Below are positions 31,933 to 41,207 of a DNA stretch of 64,000 nucleotides, in pieces (the stretch's first letter is position 1; each line of letters begins with the position of its first letter). The notes below the pieces were generated by a model that saw only the letters and a list, made by a program, of their open reading frames with translations, was not told where the DNA came from and searched no databases. This stretch comes from Anaerofustis butyriciformans (lineage in GTDB: Bacteria; Bacillota; Clostridia; Eubacteriales; Anaerofustaceae), in assembly GCF_036289385.1 (NCBI RefSeq), contig NZ_JAYFFH010000001.1, positions 558,001 to 622,000 on the forward strand, read 5' to 3'. A program made the translations under genes and the position numbers.

Positions 31933-34900
31933 ATGAGCACAAACGACAACATGACTCCTAATAATATGCAAAAAAAAGTAAAAGTGCGTAAGAAAAGAGT
32001 CAGAGTTAAAAAACCTAAAGACAACATGAAAAAAAGCAACATTACCAAGAAAAGTATGTTAGGTAAAAATAAAGCTGGCAAAGGAAAATTCAAAAAAGGA
32101 CCAGGCAAAAAAATAACTTTCAAAAGAGTTCTTGCAGCTATTGTTACTTTAGGTATTGTATGTTTTATAGGTGGGTTCGCTCTAATGCTTGTATGGATGG
32201 CTCAAGCACCTGCACTTGATTTAGATAAATTTAATTATGCGAGTGCAACTCATTTATTAGATAAAGATGGAAAATACTATCAGGAACTTCAAGGTTCTGA
32301 AAATAGAGAACCTGTAAGTATAGAAGAAATACCGGAAATTGTTCAATTAGCTTTTGTATCAATAGAAGACAAACGTTTCTATGAACACGGAGGCGTTGAC
32401 CTTATAGGTACTGGTAAAGCTATTCTTGGAGTTTTAACATCAGGAAGCACTGATGGTCCGGGTGGAAGTACAATAACACAACAGCTAATTAAATTAACAC
32501 ACTTAACAAGTGAAACATCAATAAAACGTAAAGTTCAAGAATGGAAATTAGCAATCGAAGTTGAAAAGAAATTATCAAAAGAAGAAATTCTTGAAGCATA
32601 CTTAAATAAAGTAAATATGTCTCAAGCATGGGGTATTCAATCAGGAGCACAATATTTCTTCAAAAAAGATGTTGATGAGCTTTCAATTGCTCAAGCTGCT
32701 GTTTTGGCATCAATAATTAATGCTCCTACATATTATGATCCTCTTGTATATGAAGATGAAAATGGAGACGGTGAATATACGCTTGTAAAAGAAAAAAATT
32801 CCGAAGGAAAAACAGTTCTTGCTTACGATGAAAACAATCAGGAAAGAGCATTGGAAGTAGTCCAAAAAATGTATGATTTAAATCATATAAGCAAAGAAGA
32901 ATATGATATAGCAGTGGACGAATTAAAAAATAATAAAATCGGATTAGTAGAAAATAAAAGTAATACTGTATATTCTTATTTTACTGACGCTGTATATGAA
33001 CAAGTTGTAAATGACATAGCTGAAAAATACAACTATTCAAAAGAAGACGCATCAACATTTATTCTTAATAATGGATTAACAATAAAGACAACTGTAGACC
33101 CGGATATACAAAAAATACTTGAAGAAACGGCAAAAGATGATTCTATCTTCCCTTCTCAATCATATTCTGCACAACAAGCAAGTGAAGCTATGTCAAAACA
33201 AAAAGGTGAAGAAGTAGAATATAATCCTGAAGTCGGAATGACTATTATCGAAAACAAAACCGGAAAAGTAGTAGGTATAGTTGGAGGAAGAGAAAAATCG
33301 GCAAGTTTATCAATGAATAGAGCCACTCAAAAATTTCAACCAGGTTCTTCTACAAAACCACTTACAACATATGCTCCGGGAATTGATTCCGGCAAAATAA
33401 CTGCTGGAACAACATTTAATGATACATCAATTTCTTACGGAGGATGGTCACCTAAAAACTCCGGCGGAGGAAATCAAGGACTAATGACAGTAAGAAATGG
33501 TCTTACAAACTCTGTTAATACGGTAGCTGTTCAGGCAATGTTACAAACAGGTACAGAAACAATTCTTCCTTATGCAGAAAAATTAGGACTTGATATTGTA
33601 AAAGATGAAAATGACGTAAATGACTTAAACCCTGCTGCATTAGCTCTTGGGGGTTATACACATGGACAATCTACATTGGCTATGGCAAGTGCTTATACAA
33701 CATTTGCAAATGGAGGAGTTAGACAAACTCCTATAATGTATACTGAAATAACCGATAAAAACGGAGAAATTATTTTAAGTAACAAATCAGAAAAAGTAAA
33801 AGTATTTGAAGAAGGTACTGCATTTATTATTACAGACATTCTTAAAGATGTTGTAAAAGGTGGTACAACATATATCTCAATTGACGGTACAGAAGTAGCA
33901 GGTAAAACAGGTACAACTGATGAAAACAGACATGCATGGTTCTGTGGTTATACTCCTGAATATTCCGGAGCTGTTTGGTATGGATACGACCAGAACGTCG
34001 TCACGGTAGATGGGACAACCTATAACTTGAATATCGGTACTTATGGGGGTTCTACAAATGGTCCGGCTGCTTTCTGGAAAGAAGCATTCACAGACATATA
34101 TAGTAAAAAAGATATAGAAAACAGTAAATTTGCATCACAACCTGATGATGTATATCAAGCAAAAGTAGACGGAGTATCGGGTAAAAACCCTACTTCCCTA
34201 TCATATAAAGACCCAAGAGGTTCTAAAGTATATACAGAATATTTCTTAACAGGAAAAGGCCCAAGCGGAAGTGATGATATTCATGTTTCAGCAAAAATAT
34301 GTGAAGCATCCAATAAAAAAGCAACAGAATATTGTCCTGCTGATCAAGTAAAAACATCTGTATTACTGGATTTAAGTAAAATAACTTATCCACCTGGAGT
34401 AAAAGGAAAAAATGAAATTGGTTCACAAGCAAAATATAGTGTAAAAGGTTCTTGTGATATACATGGAAAATCAACTGTTCATTCAATAAAATTAACTATA
34501 AGTCCAGGGTCTATTGAAGCCGGACAAACTGCTACAGCTACGGTTACGGGAACATTAGCAGATGGCTCAACTAAGAATATTAGCGCAAGTCTATCTTCAA
34601 GTAACAGTTCTGTTGCAAAAGTATCAGGAAGCACAATAACCGGTGTAAGCAGCGGAAGTGCAACAATCACTGCAAAATATACACAAGAAGGAACTACATT
34701 AACTGCAAGTGCTACAATTAGTGTTAGTGGCTCATCAAGCCCTACAGTAACCTCATTCTCTTTAAATCCTTCATCAATATGGATAAATAAAGGCGAAAAT
34801 TATTATTCACCTTCAGCCATAGTAACTTTATCTGATGGGTCAACAGATTATGGTTCTGTAACAATAATTGATGATGATGACTTTGACAGCGAATCTCCGG

Positions 34901-35076
34901 GATCATATTCAATGACTTGTTCAGTAAGCTATAACGGAACTAAACTTGGAGAAAAAACATTTACTGTACATGTTCAAGATAATGAAGGAAGAATCAGAAA
35001 TAATAAAGTAACACAAGCAAGTTTAAAAAATTATAATACGTTTAGTATAAAGAATATGTTTTATAGCTTATTTTAA
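31933..35076 (+). CDS. Class A penicillin-binding protein 1A with Ig-like C-terminus
   Basis: A 1047-residue bifunctional cell-wall synthase. A very Lys/Arg-rich cytoplasmic start (about 1-65) precedes the membrane segment (about 66-92). The glycosyltransferase 51 domain has FVSIEDKRFYEHGG (catalytic Glu145) and GGSTITQQL. The transpeptidase domain has the nucleophile S-x-x-K (Ser472-Lys475 in GSSTKP), S-V-N (527-529) and KTGT (658-661). A C-terminal extension holds a group-2 Ig-like domain (about 850-935, KLTISPGSIEAG) and a second beta domain, which family members without the tail lack and which may bind wall material. It ends at a strong terminator. Confidence 0.95.
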   Translation: MSTNDNMTPNNMQKKVKVRKKRVRVKKPKDNMKKSNITKKSMLGKNKAGKGKFKKGPGKKITFKRVLAAIVTLGIVCFIGGFALMLVWMAQAPALDLDKFNYASATHLLDKDGKYYQELQGSENREPVSIEEIPEIVQLAFVSIEDKRFYEHGGVDLIGTGKAILGVLTSGSTDGPGGSTITQQLIKLTHLTSETSIKRKVQEWKLAIEVEKKLSKEEILEAYLNKVNMSQAWGIQSGAQYFFKKDVDELSIAQAAVLASIINAPTYYDPLVYEDENGDGEYTLVKEKNSEGKTVLAYDENNQERALEVVQKMYDLNHISKEEYDIAVDELKNNKIGLVENKSNTVYSYFTDAVYEQVVNDIAEKYNYSKEDASTFILNNGLTIKTTVDPDIQKILEETAKDDSIFPSQSYSAQQASEAMSKQKGEEVEYNPEVGMTIIENKTGKVVGIVGGREKSASLSMNRATQKFQPGSSTKPLTTYAPGIDSGKITAGTTFNDTSISYGGWSPKNSGGGNQGLMTVRNGLTNSVNTVAVQAMLQTGTETILPYAEKLGLDIVKDENDVNDLNPAALALGGYTHGQSTLAMASAYTTFANGGVRQTPIMYTEITDKNGEIILSNKSEKVKVFEEGTAFIITDILKDVVKGGTTYISIDGTEVAGKTGTTDENRHAWFCGYTPEYSGAVWYGYDQNVVTVDGTTYNLNIGTYGGSTNGPAAFWKEAFTDIYSKKDIENSKFASQPDDVYQAKVDGVSGKNPTSLSYKDPRGSKVYTEYFLTGKGPSGSDDIHVSAKICEASNKKATEYCPADQVKTSVLLDLSKITYPPGVKGKNEIGSQAKYSVKGSCDIHGKSTVHSIKLTISPGSIEAGQTATATVTGTLADGSTKNISASLSSSNSSVAKVSGSTITGVSSGSATITAKYTQEGTTLTASATISVSGSSSPTVTSFSLNPSSIWINKGENYYSPSAIVTLSDGSTDYGSVTIIDDDDFDSESPGSYSMTCSVSYNGTKLGEKTFTVHVQDNEGRIRNNKVTQASLKNYNTFSIKNMFYSLF

Positions 35077-35110
35077 AAAAAAGCACCTTTTATAAGGTGC
35101 TTTTTTATTT
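35075..35110 (+). terminator. Terminator of the PBP gene
   Basis: GCACCTT/AAGGTGC with a four-base loop is followed by six T. Confidence 0.88.
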
Positions 35111-35180
35111 TATTAAAAAGTATACAAATTAATATTTTGGAAAAAATAATCTATATAAATAATTTTCCCAAAGGTATACA

Positions 35181-36626
35181 ATGAATAAATTATATAAAAA
35201 TTTAAAAATTAACAAGGCAATAATAAAAAATCAATTTAATAATGATGACACAATAAGATACAGAGAATTTAAAAACAAAGGAATAGATTATCTTCTTTTA
35301 TTTATTGATGGAATGTCCAATAGCGAAAGAATCGATGAAGATATAATCAAACCAATTTTAGAAAATAAAAAAATTGTTTTTAAATTTAATATTTTAGATA
35401 AATTAAAAACAAAAATATTATTTTCAAATGATGTAAAAGAAAAAAATACATTTGAAGATATTTATTCCGATTTGCTTTATGGAAATACAATTTTACTAAT
35501 AGAAGGGCAAAATAAAGCTTTAAGCATTGATACAAAAGGTTTTACTTTAAGAGCTATAATGGAGCCCCCTAGTGAAAAAATTGCAAAAGGACCAAGAGAA
35601 GGCTTTGGAGAAAATATCCTTACAAACTTATCATTGCTTAGAAGAAAAATACAAAGCCCAAATTTAAAATTTGAATTTTCAACTATCGGTAATGTTACAA
35701 AAACAAAAACCTGCCTTGCATACATCGACGGAATAGTTGATAAAAAGGTTTTAAAGGAATTAAAAAAAAGAATAAAAAAAATCAATATTGACTCAGTTCT
35801 TGATGTGAATTATATTTTGGAATCCGTAAAAGACAACAGATTCTCCCCTTTTAAAACAGCTGGAACATATGAAAAACCTGATGTAATAGCAAGTAAAATA
35901 CTAGAGGGTAGAGTAGCTTTATTTGTTGACGGGACACCAATTGTTATGACAGTTCCCTATTTATTTATTGAAAATTTTATGTCAGGAGACGATTATTATC
36001 TAAATTATTATTTTGCTTCTTTTACAAGAATGATAAGAATAATAAGCTATTTTTTATCTATATGTATACCGGCATTATATATAGCAATAATAACATTTCA
36101 TAAAGAAATTTTACCTAGTTCTCTTGCCATAAGTATAATTGGAGCAAGAGAAGGCATACCATGTTCAAGTTTTACGGAATGTATTCTTATGATAATTATC
36201 TTTGAAATTCTAGGAGAAGCGGGCAATAGAAGCGGCAGTGGAGCAACTACTGCTCTTGGTATTGTAGGTGGTATTGTTGTTGGACAGGCTGCAGTTGAAG
36301 CAAGACTTATAAGTGCACCTATGATAATAGTTGTAGCTCTATCTGCTATAAGTGAATTAATGATTCCAAGTGTAAAAGGTTCTACTATAATATTTAGATT
36401 TTTATTTATAATTCTTTCTTCAATACTTGGTTTATACGGGTTTACAATTGCATTTTTACTTTTAATTGTTCACTTATCATCAATAAAATCTTTTGGTATG
36501 TCTTATATGGCAAACGTTACTTTTCATTCAATACAACAATTTAAAGATTCGTTTTACAGGTCTCCATGGTACAAAATGATAACGAGACCTACCGATATGT
36601 CTGAAAAGAAAGATAGGATAAACTAA
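35181..36626 (+). CDS. Spore germination protein, GerA/GerKA subunit
   Basis: A 481-residue A-subunit of a nutrient germinant receptor in the spore inner membrane. The N-terminal soluble part has IDGMSNSERIDEDIIKPI, the conserved PPSEKIAKGPREGFGENILTNLSLLRRKI block and ILEGRVALFVDGTPIVMTVP. Membrane segments and EILGEAGNRSGSGATTALGIVGGIVVG-type sequence follow. It is first in a three-gene operon with order A-C-B. AAAGG stands before the ATG. Expression in the forespore under sigma-G is expected, and a GTATA motif lies about 50 bases upstream, but I could not match a full promoter. Confidence 0.93.
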   Translation: MNKLYKNLKINKAIIKNQFNNDDTIRYREFKNKGIDYLLLFIDGMSNSERIDEDIIKPILENKKIVFKFNILDKLKTKILFSNDVKEKNTFEDIYSDLLYGNTILLIEGQNKALSIDTKGFTLRAIMEPPSEKIAKGPREGFGENILTNLSLLRRKIQSPNLKFEFSTIGNVTKTKTCLAYIDGIVDKKVLKELKKRIKKINIDSVLDVNYILESVKDNRFSPFKTAGTYEKPDVIASKILEGRVALFVDGTPIVMTVPYLFIENFMSGDDYYLNYYFASFTRMIRIISYFLSICIPALYIAIITFHKEILPSSLAISIIGAREGIPCSSFTECILMIIIFEILGEAGNRSGSGATTALGIVGGIVVGQAAVEARLISAPMIIVVALSAISELMIPSVKGSTIIFRFLFIILSSILGLYGFTIAFLLLIVHLSSIKSFGMSYMANVTFHSIQQFKDSFYRSPWYKMITRPTDMSEKKDRIN

Positions 36627-36627
36627 T

Positions 36628-37698
36628 ATGAAAAATAAAATAATTTCGGTTCTATTTTTAATAATAACACTTCCACTTCTTACATCCTGTTTTGACTATA
36701 CGGAACTGGAAAGAGAAATACTGATTTTTACATTAGGAATAGATAAAACACAATCAGGATACGAAGTAAGCGCAGAAACATTGCAGTCTGAAGATTATGG
36801 AGGACAACTTTCCATCAAACCACAGGTAATAACATCAACAGGAGATTCAATATATGAAGCATTAAGTAAACTTGACGGTAAATTTAACAATAAAGTAAAT
36901 TTAAGCCACTGTGGACTTATTATTGTAGGTGAAGAATACGCAAAAGAAGACGGAATAAATGATATCTTAAATTTAGTATTTGAAGAAAATAATCTAAGAT
37001 TTAATACAACATTTACAACAACATATAATTCAGCAGCAAAAGAAATTTTAAATTCATCATCAGAAAACGGAACTTTTCACGGATTTGAAATATTAGAACA
37101 GTTAAGTAAAAATAAATTATTTAATGACAGTGCAAGAGCATACAAAGTAATAAACTCAATAGAAAATCAAGGTATTGAATTAACATTACCTGTAATAAAA
37201 AAAACAAATGAGAATGAAAAAAAGAATTTTTATGCAAACAAGATTGCTGTATTTAAAAATGATAAATTACTTGGATATATAGAAGACAAAGATGTAAACT
37301 ACTATTCTTTTTTATTAAATAAAAAAGATTCAATACAATTAAAATTAAATATTGATGACAGCATAGTAAACACAAAAATATCTTTAAATAAAACAAAAAA
37401 TAAAATCGAAAATAATAAACTAAATATAAAAATGGACATAAATGCATATATAGAAAGCAATGACAATAATATTTCACAAAAAGAAATAGAAAAAGAATTG
37501 GGAAAACAAATTACAAAAGAAATTTATTCTTTTATAAATATTACACAAAAAAAATTTAAAGTTGATATTTTTGGTTATGGATTTAATTTAAACAATAGAA
37601 AAATAAAAAACAATCATACTAACTGGAATGATTATTTTATGAATCTATCACCAAATGTAAAAATAAATGTTCAAATAAAAGAAATGACGGAGGATTAG
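36628..37698 (+). CDS. Spore germination protein, GerC-type lipoprotein
   Basis: A 356-residue lipoprotein subunit of the Ger receptor. The signal ends in a lipobox (LTSC, with FDYTELEREI following), and the family's GIDKTQSGYEVSAETLQ and NLSHCGLIIVGEEYA regions are present. It is separated from the A-subunit gene by one base and abuts the B-subunit gene, so the operon is translationally tight. Confidence 0.9.
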   Translation: MKNKIISVLFLIITLPLLTSCFDYTELEREILIFTLGIDKTQSGYEVSAETLQSEDYGGQLSIKPQVITSTGDSIYEALSKLDGKFNNKVNLSHCGLIIVGEEYAKEDGINDILNLVFEENNLRFNTTFTTTYNSAAKEILNSSSENGTFHGFEILEQLSKNKLFNDSARAYKVINSIENQGIELTLPVIKKTNENEKKNFYANKIAVFKNDKLLGYIEDKDVNYYSFLLNKKDSIQLKLNIDDSIVNTKISLNKTKNKIENNKLNIKMDINAYIESNDNNISQKEIEKELGKQITKEIYSFINITQKKFKVDIFGYGFNLNNRKIKNNHTNWNDYFMNLSPNVKINVQIKEMTED

Positions 37699-38763
37699 AT
37701 GGATAGACTCTCAACAAAAGAAATTATTTCAATGATGATATTATTTACCTTAGGAACATCTGTACTTACGGGATATTATTTTTATACAGCAAAAAATCCA
37801 ATTTACATTTTAATATCCTTTATCTCATCTATTATTCCGATTATAATAAGCTTAGTTTTCCTACTTAAATATAAACAAAATTTATTTGATATAATTTTCT
37901 CAAGTTTTAATAAATTTTTTGCAATTTTTATTAGTCTTTGTTTTATTGTATATTCTTTAATACTTGAAGCAATACATCTAAAATACTTTGTATTATTTAC
38001 TAAAGGTAATGTTCTTACAAAAACACCAATCATCGTAACTACAATAATATTTTTATTATTAATATTTCTTACTTTAAAAAAGGGAATATTGACACTTGGA
38101 AAAATATCAACATTTTTAATTCCAGTAAATCTTTTAATAGTATTTTTTTGTCTTTTGTTTCCTATTAAAATGTTTGATATAAACAATATAAATGAAATAT
38201 TAAATTTCAGTTTTTATAATGACATGAACAAAGATATTTTTTTTAACTCCTTACTTCCTTACAGCGATATAATTTTATTTTCTTTTATAATAAATAAACT
38301 TAACAAATTTGAAAATACAAAAAAAACATATATTATAGGTATAACAATAAGTTATGTAATTATATTATTAACATATTTTACAAATGTACTATTACTGGGG
38401 TTTCCATTAATTTTAAAAGTTCCTTTCCCTAATTTCATTACCATGGGAGTTTCAAGCATTGGAACCTATATTACAAGAATGGAAATAGTAGTTGGATTTA
38501 ATTTTTTTATAACAACTCTTATTAAAATCTCAATATATACATTTGTAGCTTTACTTGGAATAAAGAAAATATTTAATTTAAAAAGTATAAAAAATATAAG
38601 ACTATTTTATTCTATGTTAGTATTTTTTATCATTACATTACTTCCTCAAACAACAAACAAAATTATTGTTATTTTTAGTAACTTTAAATACTTTTTCATC
38701 TTTATTTCATTTGTACTGCCTATACTAATTTTAATAAAACGAGCAACAAAAAAAGCCTTATAG
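37699..38763 (+). CDS. Spore germination permease, GerB subunit
   Basis: A 354-residue integral membrane protein with about ten membrane segments of the APC-type GerAB family (endospore germination permease), thought to bind the germinant. It starts MDRLSTKEIISMMILFTLGTS, a typical opening, and contains RMEIVVGFNFFITTLIKI. The start directly follows the GerC stop. Its stop lies inside the hairpin shared with the convergent rsmE. Confidence 0.92.
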   Translation: MDRLSTKEIISMMILFTLGTSVLTGYYFYTAKNPIYILISFISSIIPIIISLVFLLKYKQNLFDIIFSSFNKFFAIFISLCFIVYSLILEAIHLKYFVLFTKGNVLTKTPIIVTTIIFLLLIFLTLKKGILTLGKISTFLIPVNLLIVFFCLLFPIKMFDINNINEILNFSFYNDMNKDIFFNSLLPYSDIILFSFIINKLNKFENTKKTYIIGITISYVIILLTYFTNVLLLGFPLILKVPFPNFITMGVSSIGTYITRMEIVVGFNFFITTLIKISIYTFVALLGIKKIFNLKSIKNIRLFYSMLVFFIITLLPQTTNKIIVIFSNFKYFFIFISFVLPILILIKRATKKAL

Positions 38764-38774
38764 AAAGGCTTTTA
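38748..38774. terminator. Bidirectional terminator between gerB and rsmE
   Basis: AAAGCCTT/AAGGCTTT overlaps both stop codons. The T-run is long on the minus strand (rsmE) and shorter on the plus strand. Confidence 0.8.
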
Positions 38775-39491
38775 CATATTATCCGTAAGTAACATAAGAG
38801 CTGAAAGAGCAGCAATAGGAGCTGTTTCACATCTTAAAATTCTTTTTCCAAGTCCCATTAAAATAATATCATTTTTAGATGCATAATCAGCTTCAGATGC
38901 ATCAAAACCTCCTTCACTTCCCACAATAAAAGATATTGATTTTATATCTTTATAATCAAATTCCTTTAGATTCCTTCCTCCATTTTCATAAAACATTATT
39001 GCCATATCACTTTTTTTCATTTGCTCTATTGCTTCTTTAAAAGAAACCATTTCTTTAACTAATGGAACTATTCCCCTGCCGCTTTGTTTTGAAGCAGATA
39101 AAGAAATTTTGTTATATCTTTCAATTTTCTTTTTCATAGATTTTTTATCAGGTCTTGAAATACATCTATTTGTCATTACAGGAACTATTTCGCTAACTCC
39201 AAGTTCAACAGCTTTTTGAACAATCATTTCAAATTTATCTGATTTTGGCATTGCTTGATATAATGTTATTTTTACACTTGGTTCCGTATCATTTTCTTTT
39301 TTAGATATTATTTTTGCAACAACATTTTCTCCTTCATAATTTAATATACATTCATAATCATACCCATTCTTATCACAAATGGTTATACTATCCCCTTCTA
39401 TCATTCTAAGGGATTTTTTTATATGTTTGCTATCTTCTTTATCTAAATAAAAAGTATCGTTTTCCTTATCAATACAAAAAAATCTTGGCAT
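38772..39491 (-). CDS. rsmE: 16S rRNA (uracil1498-N3)-methyltransferase RsmE
   Basis: A 239-residue SPOUT-class methyltransferase. An N-terminal PUA-like part (RFFCIDKENDTFYL) is followed by the knotted SAM domain with YQAMPKSDKFEMIVQKAVELGV, the RCISRPDKKS region, SFIVGSEGGFDASEAD and GLGKRILRCETAPIAALSAL. Length is normal for the family. ATG follows AAAGGAG. Confidence 0.94.
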   Translation of the reverse strand: MPRFFCIDKENDTFYLDKEDSKHIKKSLRMIEGDSITICDKNGYDYECILNYEGENVVAKIISKKENDTEPSVKITLYQAMPKSDKFEMIVQKAVELGVSEIVPVMTNRCISRPDKKSMKKKIERYNKISLSASKQSGRGIVPLVKEMVSFKEAIEQMKKSDMAIMFYENGGRNLKEFDYKDIKSISFIVGSEGGFDASEADYASKNDIILMGLGKRILRCETAPIAALSALMLLTDNM

Positions 39492-39598
39492 ATTTTTCTC
39501 CTTTATGAAAATTATTAATATTATACTACAAACTTAAATCAATTAAAAGCTAAGAAAATTCCATTCCATTATCTTCCTTATAAATTTTTATTGTATTG

Positions 39599-39626
39599 GA
39601 ATAACTTTCTTATCTAAGGTAAAAAT
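39599..39626 (+). promoter_or_regulatory. Candidate sigma-F-type promoter of sigG
   Basis: GAATA (39599-39603), 14 bases, then GGTAAAAAT (39618-39626), which fits the sigma-F -10 pattern GG-N-N-A-N-A-N-T. The -35 departs from GYATA at the second base. The position, about 35 bases before the GTG start, is right for forespore control of sigG. Confidence 0.5.
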
Positions 39627-39662
39627 TTTAATATACAAATTTTCATACAAAGGAGAAGCCAA

Positions 39663-40433
39663 GTGATAAGAAAAGTTGAAATATGCGGTATAAATACATC
39701 ATCATTACCCAATTTATCAAATAAAGAAATTGAAGATATGTTACTTAGAATAAAGAATGGTGAAGAAGATTTAAAAAACGAATTTATAAGATGCAACTTA
39801 AGGCTTGTTTTAAGTGTTGTTCAGCGTTTTTCAAACCGTAATGAAAATATGGATGATTTATTTCAAGTAGGATGTATAGGTCTTATTAAAGCAATAGATA
39901 ATTTTGATACAAAATTTGATGTAAAATTTAGTACCTATGCCGTTCCTATGATTATCGGGGAGATTAGAAGATACCTTAGAGATAACGGAAGTATCAGAGT
40001 AAGCCGTTCATTAAAGGACACTGCATATAAAGCTCTTAAATTTAAAGAGTTAAATAAAGATAAAAATATATCAAACAAAGAAATTGCAAAAAGTCTTGGA
40101 ATAAAGGAAAAAGATCTAAACTTTGCTCTTGATTCGATAGTAGAACCATGCTCTTTATATGATAAAATGTATAACGATAATGGGGACAGTATATACCTTC
40201 TTGACCAAGTAGGAGACAAGAAAAATATAGAAGAAAATTGGACAGAAAATTTATCTTTAAAAGAAGCCGTTGACAAATTAAAAGGAAGAGAAAAAGAAAT
40301 AATATTAAAAAGATACTATATGGGAAAAACTCAAATAGAAGTTGCCAATGAAATCGGAATAAGTCAAGCACAAGTTTCCAGACTTGAAAAAAATGGTCTT
40401 AATAAAATAAAAAATGAAATATCTTTTAATTAA
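39663..40433 (+). CDS. sigG: RNA polymerase sporulation sigma factor G
   Basis: A 256-residue sigma-70 family factor directing late forespore genes. The start RKVEICGINTSSLPNLS is a hallmark of sigma-G as opposed to sigma-F or sigma-E. Region 2 reads NLRLVLSVVQRFSNRNENMDDLFQVGCIGLIKAIDNFDTKF then KFSTYAVPMIIGEIRRYLRDNG, and region 4 has GKTQIEVANEIGISQAQVSRLEKNGL. The start is GTG at 39663 after AAAGGAG. Here it stands alone, whereas in Bacillus and most Clostridia sigG follows spoIIGA-sigE. Confidence 0.95.
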   Translation: MIRKVEICGINTSSLPNLSNKEIEDMLLRIKNGEEDLKNEFIRCNLRLVLSVVQRFSNRNENMDDLFQVGCIGLIKAIDNFDTKFDVKFSTYAVPMIIGEIRRYLRDNGSIRVSRSLKDTAYKALKFKELNKDKNISNKEIAKSLGIKEKDLNFALDSIVEPCSLYDKMYNDNGDSIYLLDQVGDKKNIEENWTENLSLKEAVDKLKGREKEIILKRYYMGKTQIEVANEIGISQAQVSRLEKNGLNKIKNEISFN

Positions 40434-40502
40434 AATAATTATAAAAATTTATTATATTTAAATATATTCATATAAGTTAATAAAAAGTTAATAAATAAAT
40501 TC

Positions 40503-40533
40503 TAACAAGTTAGTTGAAGCTAACTTGTTTTTA
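40503..40533 (+). terminator. Terminator of sigG
   Basis: AACAAGTTAG/CTAACTTGTT is followed by a T-run, 70 bases after the sigG stop. Confidence 0.8.
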
Positions 40534-40563
40534 TGTTATTCTAAATAAAAAAGGAGTTTTGTT

Positions 40564-41178
40564 TTGAAAGATATTGAAGAATTATCAAAAACACATTTTA
40601 ATAAACAAGCAAAAGATTATGATAAAAAAAACACAATATATTATTCAAAAGAAGGAAAAATAAGCTGTAATAGTGTATCGACATATTTAAATAATTTAAA
40701 ATACGATAATATATTAGATGTAGGATGTGGAACAGGTTTTTTATTTGAAAATTTAAAAACAGGACAAAATTATTTTGGCATAGATATTTCTGAAAATATG
40801 ATTAAAGTAGCAAAAAGTAAAAATATTCCAAATACATATTTTTCTGTTGGAACATCTAATAAACTAGATTTTAAAGATGAATTTTTCCATATAGTAACAT
40901 GTATACAAAGTTTCCATCACTACCCATATCAAGAAGAAGCAATGAAAGAAGCTTACAGAGTTTTAAAAAAAGGAGGACTATATATTTTATCTGATACCGG
41001 AGTAGGAGGAATTCCTGCGTTTATTGATAATCACTTTATTTTTCCTTTCTTAAAAAGCGGAGATTATAAGACAACCAACAAAAAAGGAATTGAAAAAATG
41101 ATGATAAAATGCGGATTTACAATTATAGAGAGTAAAAAAGAAAAAGGATTTATTTATACGGTTATTGCAAAAAAATAA
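40564..41178 (+). CDS. Class I SAM-dependent methyltransferase
   Basis: A 204-residue methyltransferase of the UbiE/type 11 kind. The SAM-binding motif is ILDVGCGTGFLFENL, followed by YFGIDISENMIKVAK, VTCIQSFHHYPYQEEAMKEAYRVLKKGGLYIL. The start is TTG at 40564 after AAAAAGGAG. The substrate is unknown. It lies between sigG and a convergent methionine gamma-lyase-like gene. Confidence 0.88.
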   Translation: MKDIEELSKTHFNKQAKDYDKKNTIYYSKEGKISCNSVSTYLNNLKYDNILDVGCGTGFLFENLKTGQNYFGIDISENMIKVAKSKNIPNTYFSVGTSNKLDFKDEFFHIVTCIQSFHHYPYQEEAMKEAYRVLKKGGLYILSDTGVGGIPAFIDNHFIFPFLKSGDYKTTNKKGIEKMMIKCGFTIIESKKEKGFIYTVIAKK

Positions 41179-41207
41179 TATGATTAAAAAATCATATTAT
41201 TTTTTAT
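41168..41207. terminator. Bidirectional terminator between convergent genes
   Basis: AATAATATGAT/ATCATATTATT overlaps the stops of both the methyltransferase and the methionine gamma-lyase-like gene, with A- and T-runs on either side. Confidence 0.75.

Noticed and set aside
35111..35180. Sigma-G promoter for the gerA operon
   Set aside because: GTATA is present, but no convincing CATNNTA-type -10 stands at the right spacing, so I did not list it as a feature.
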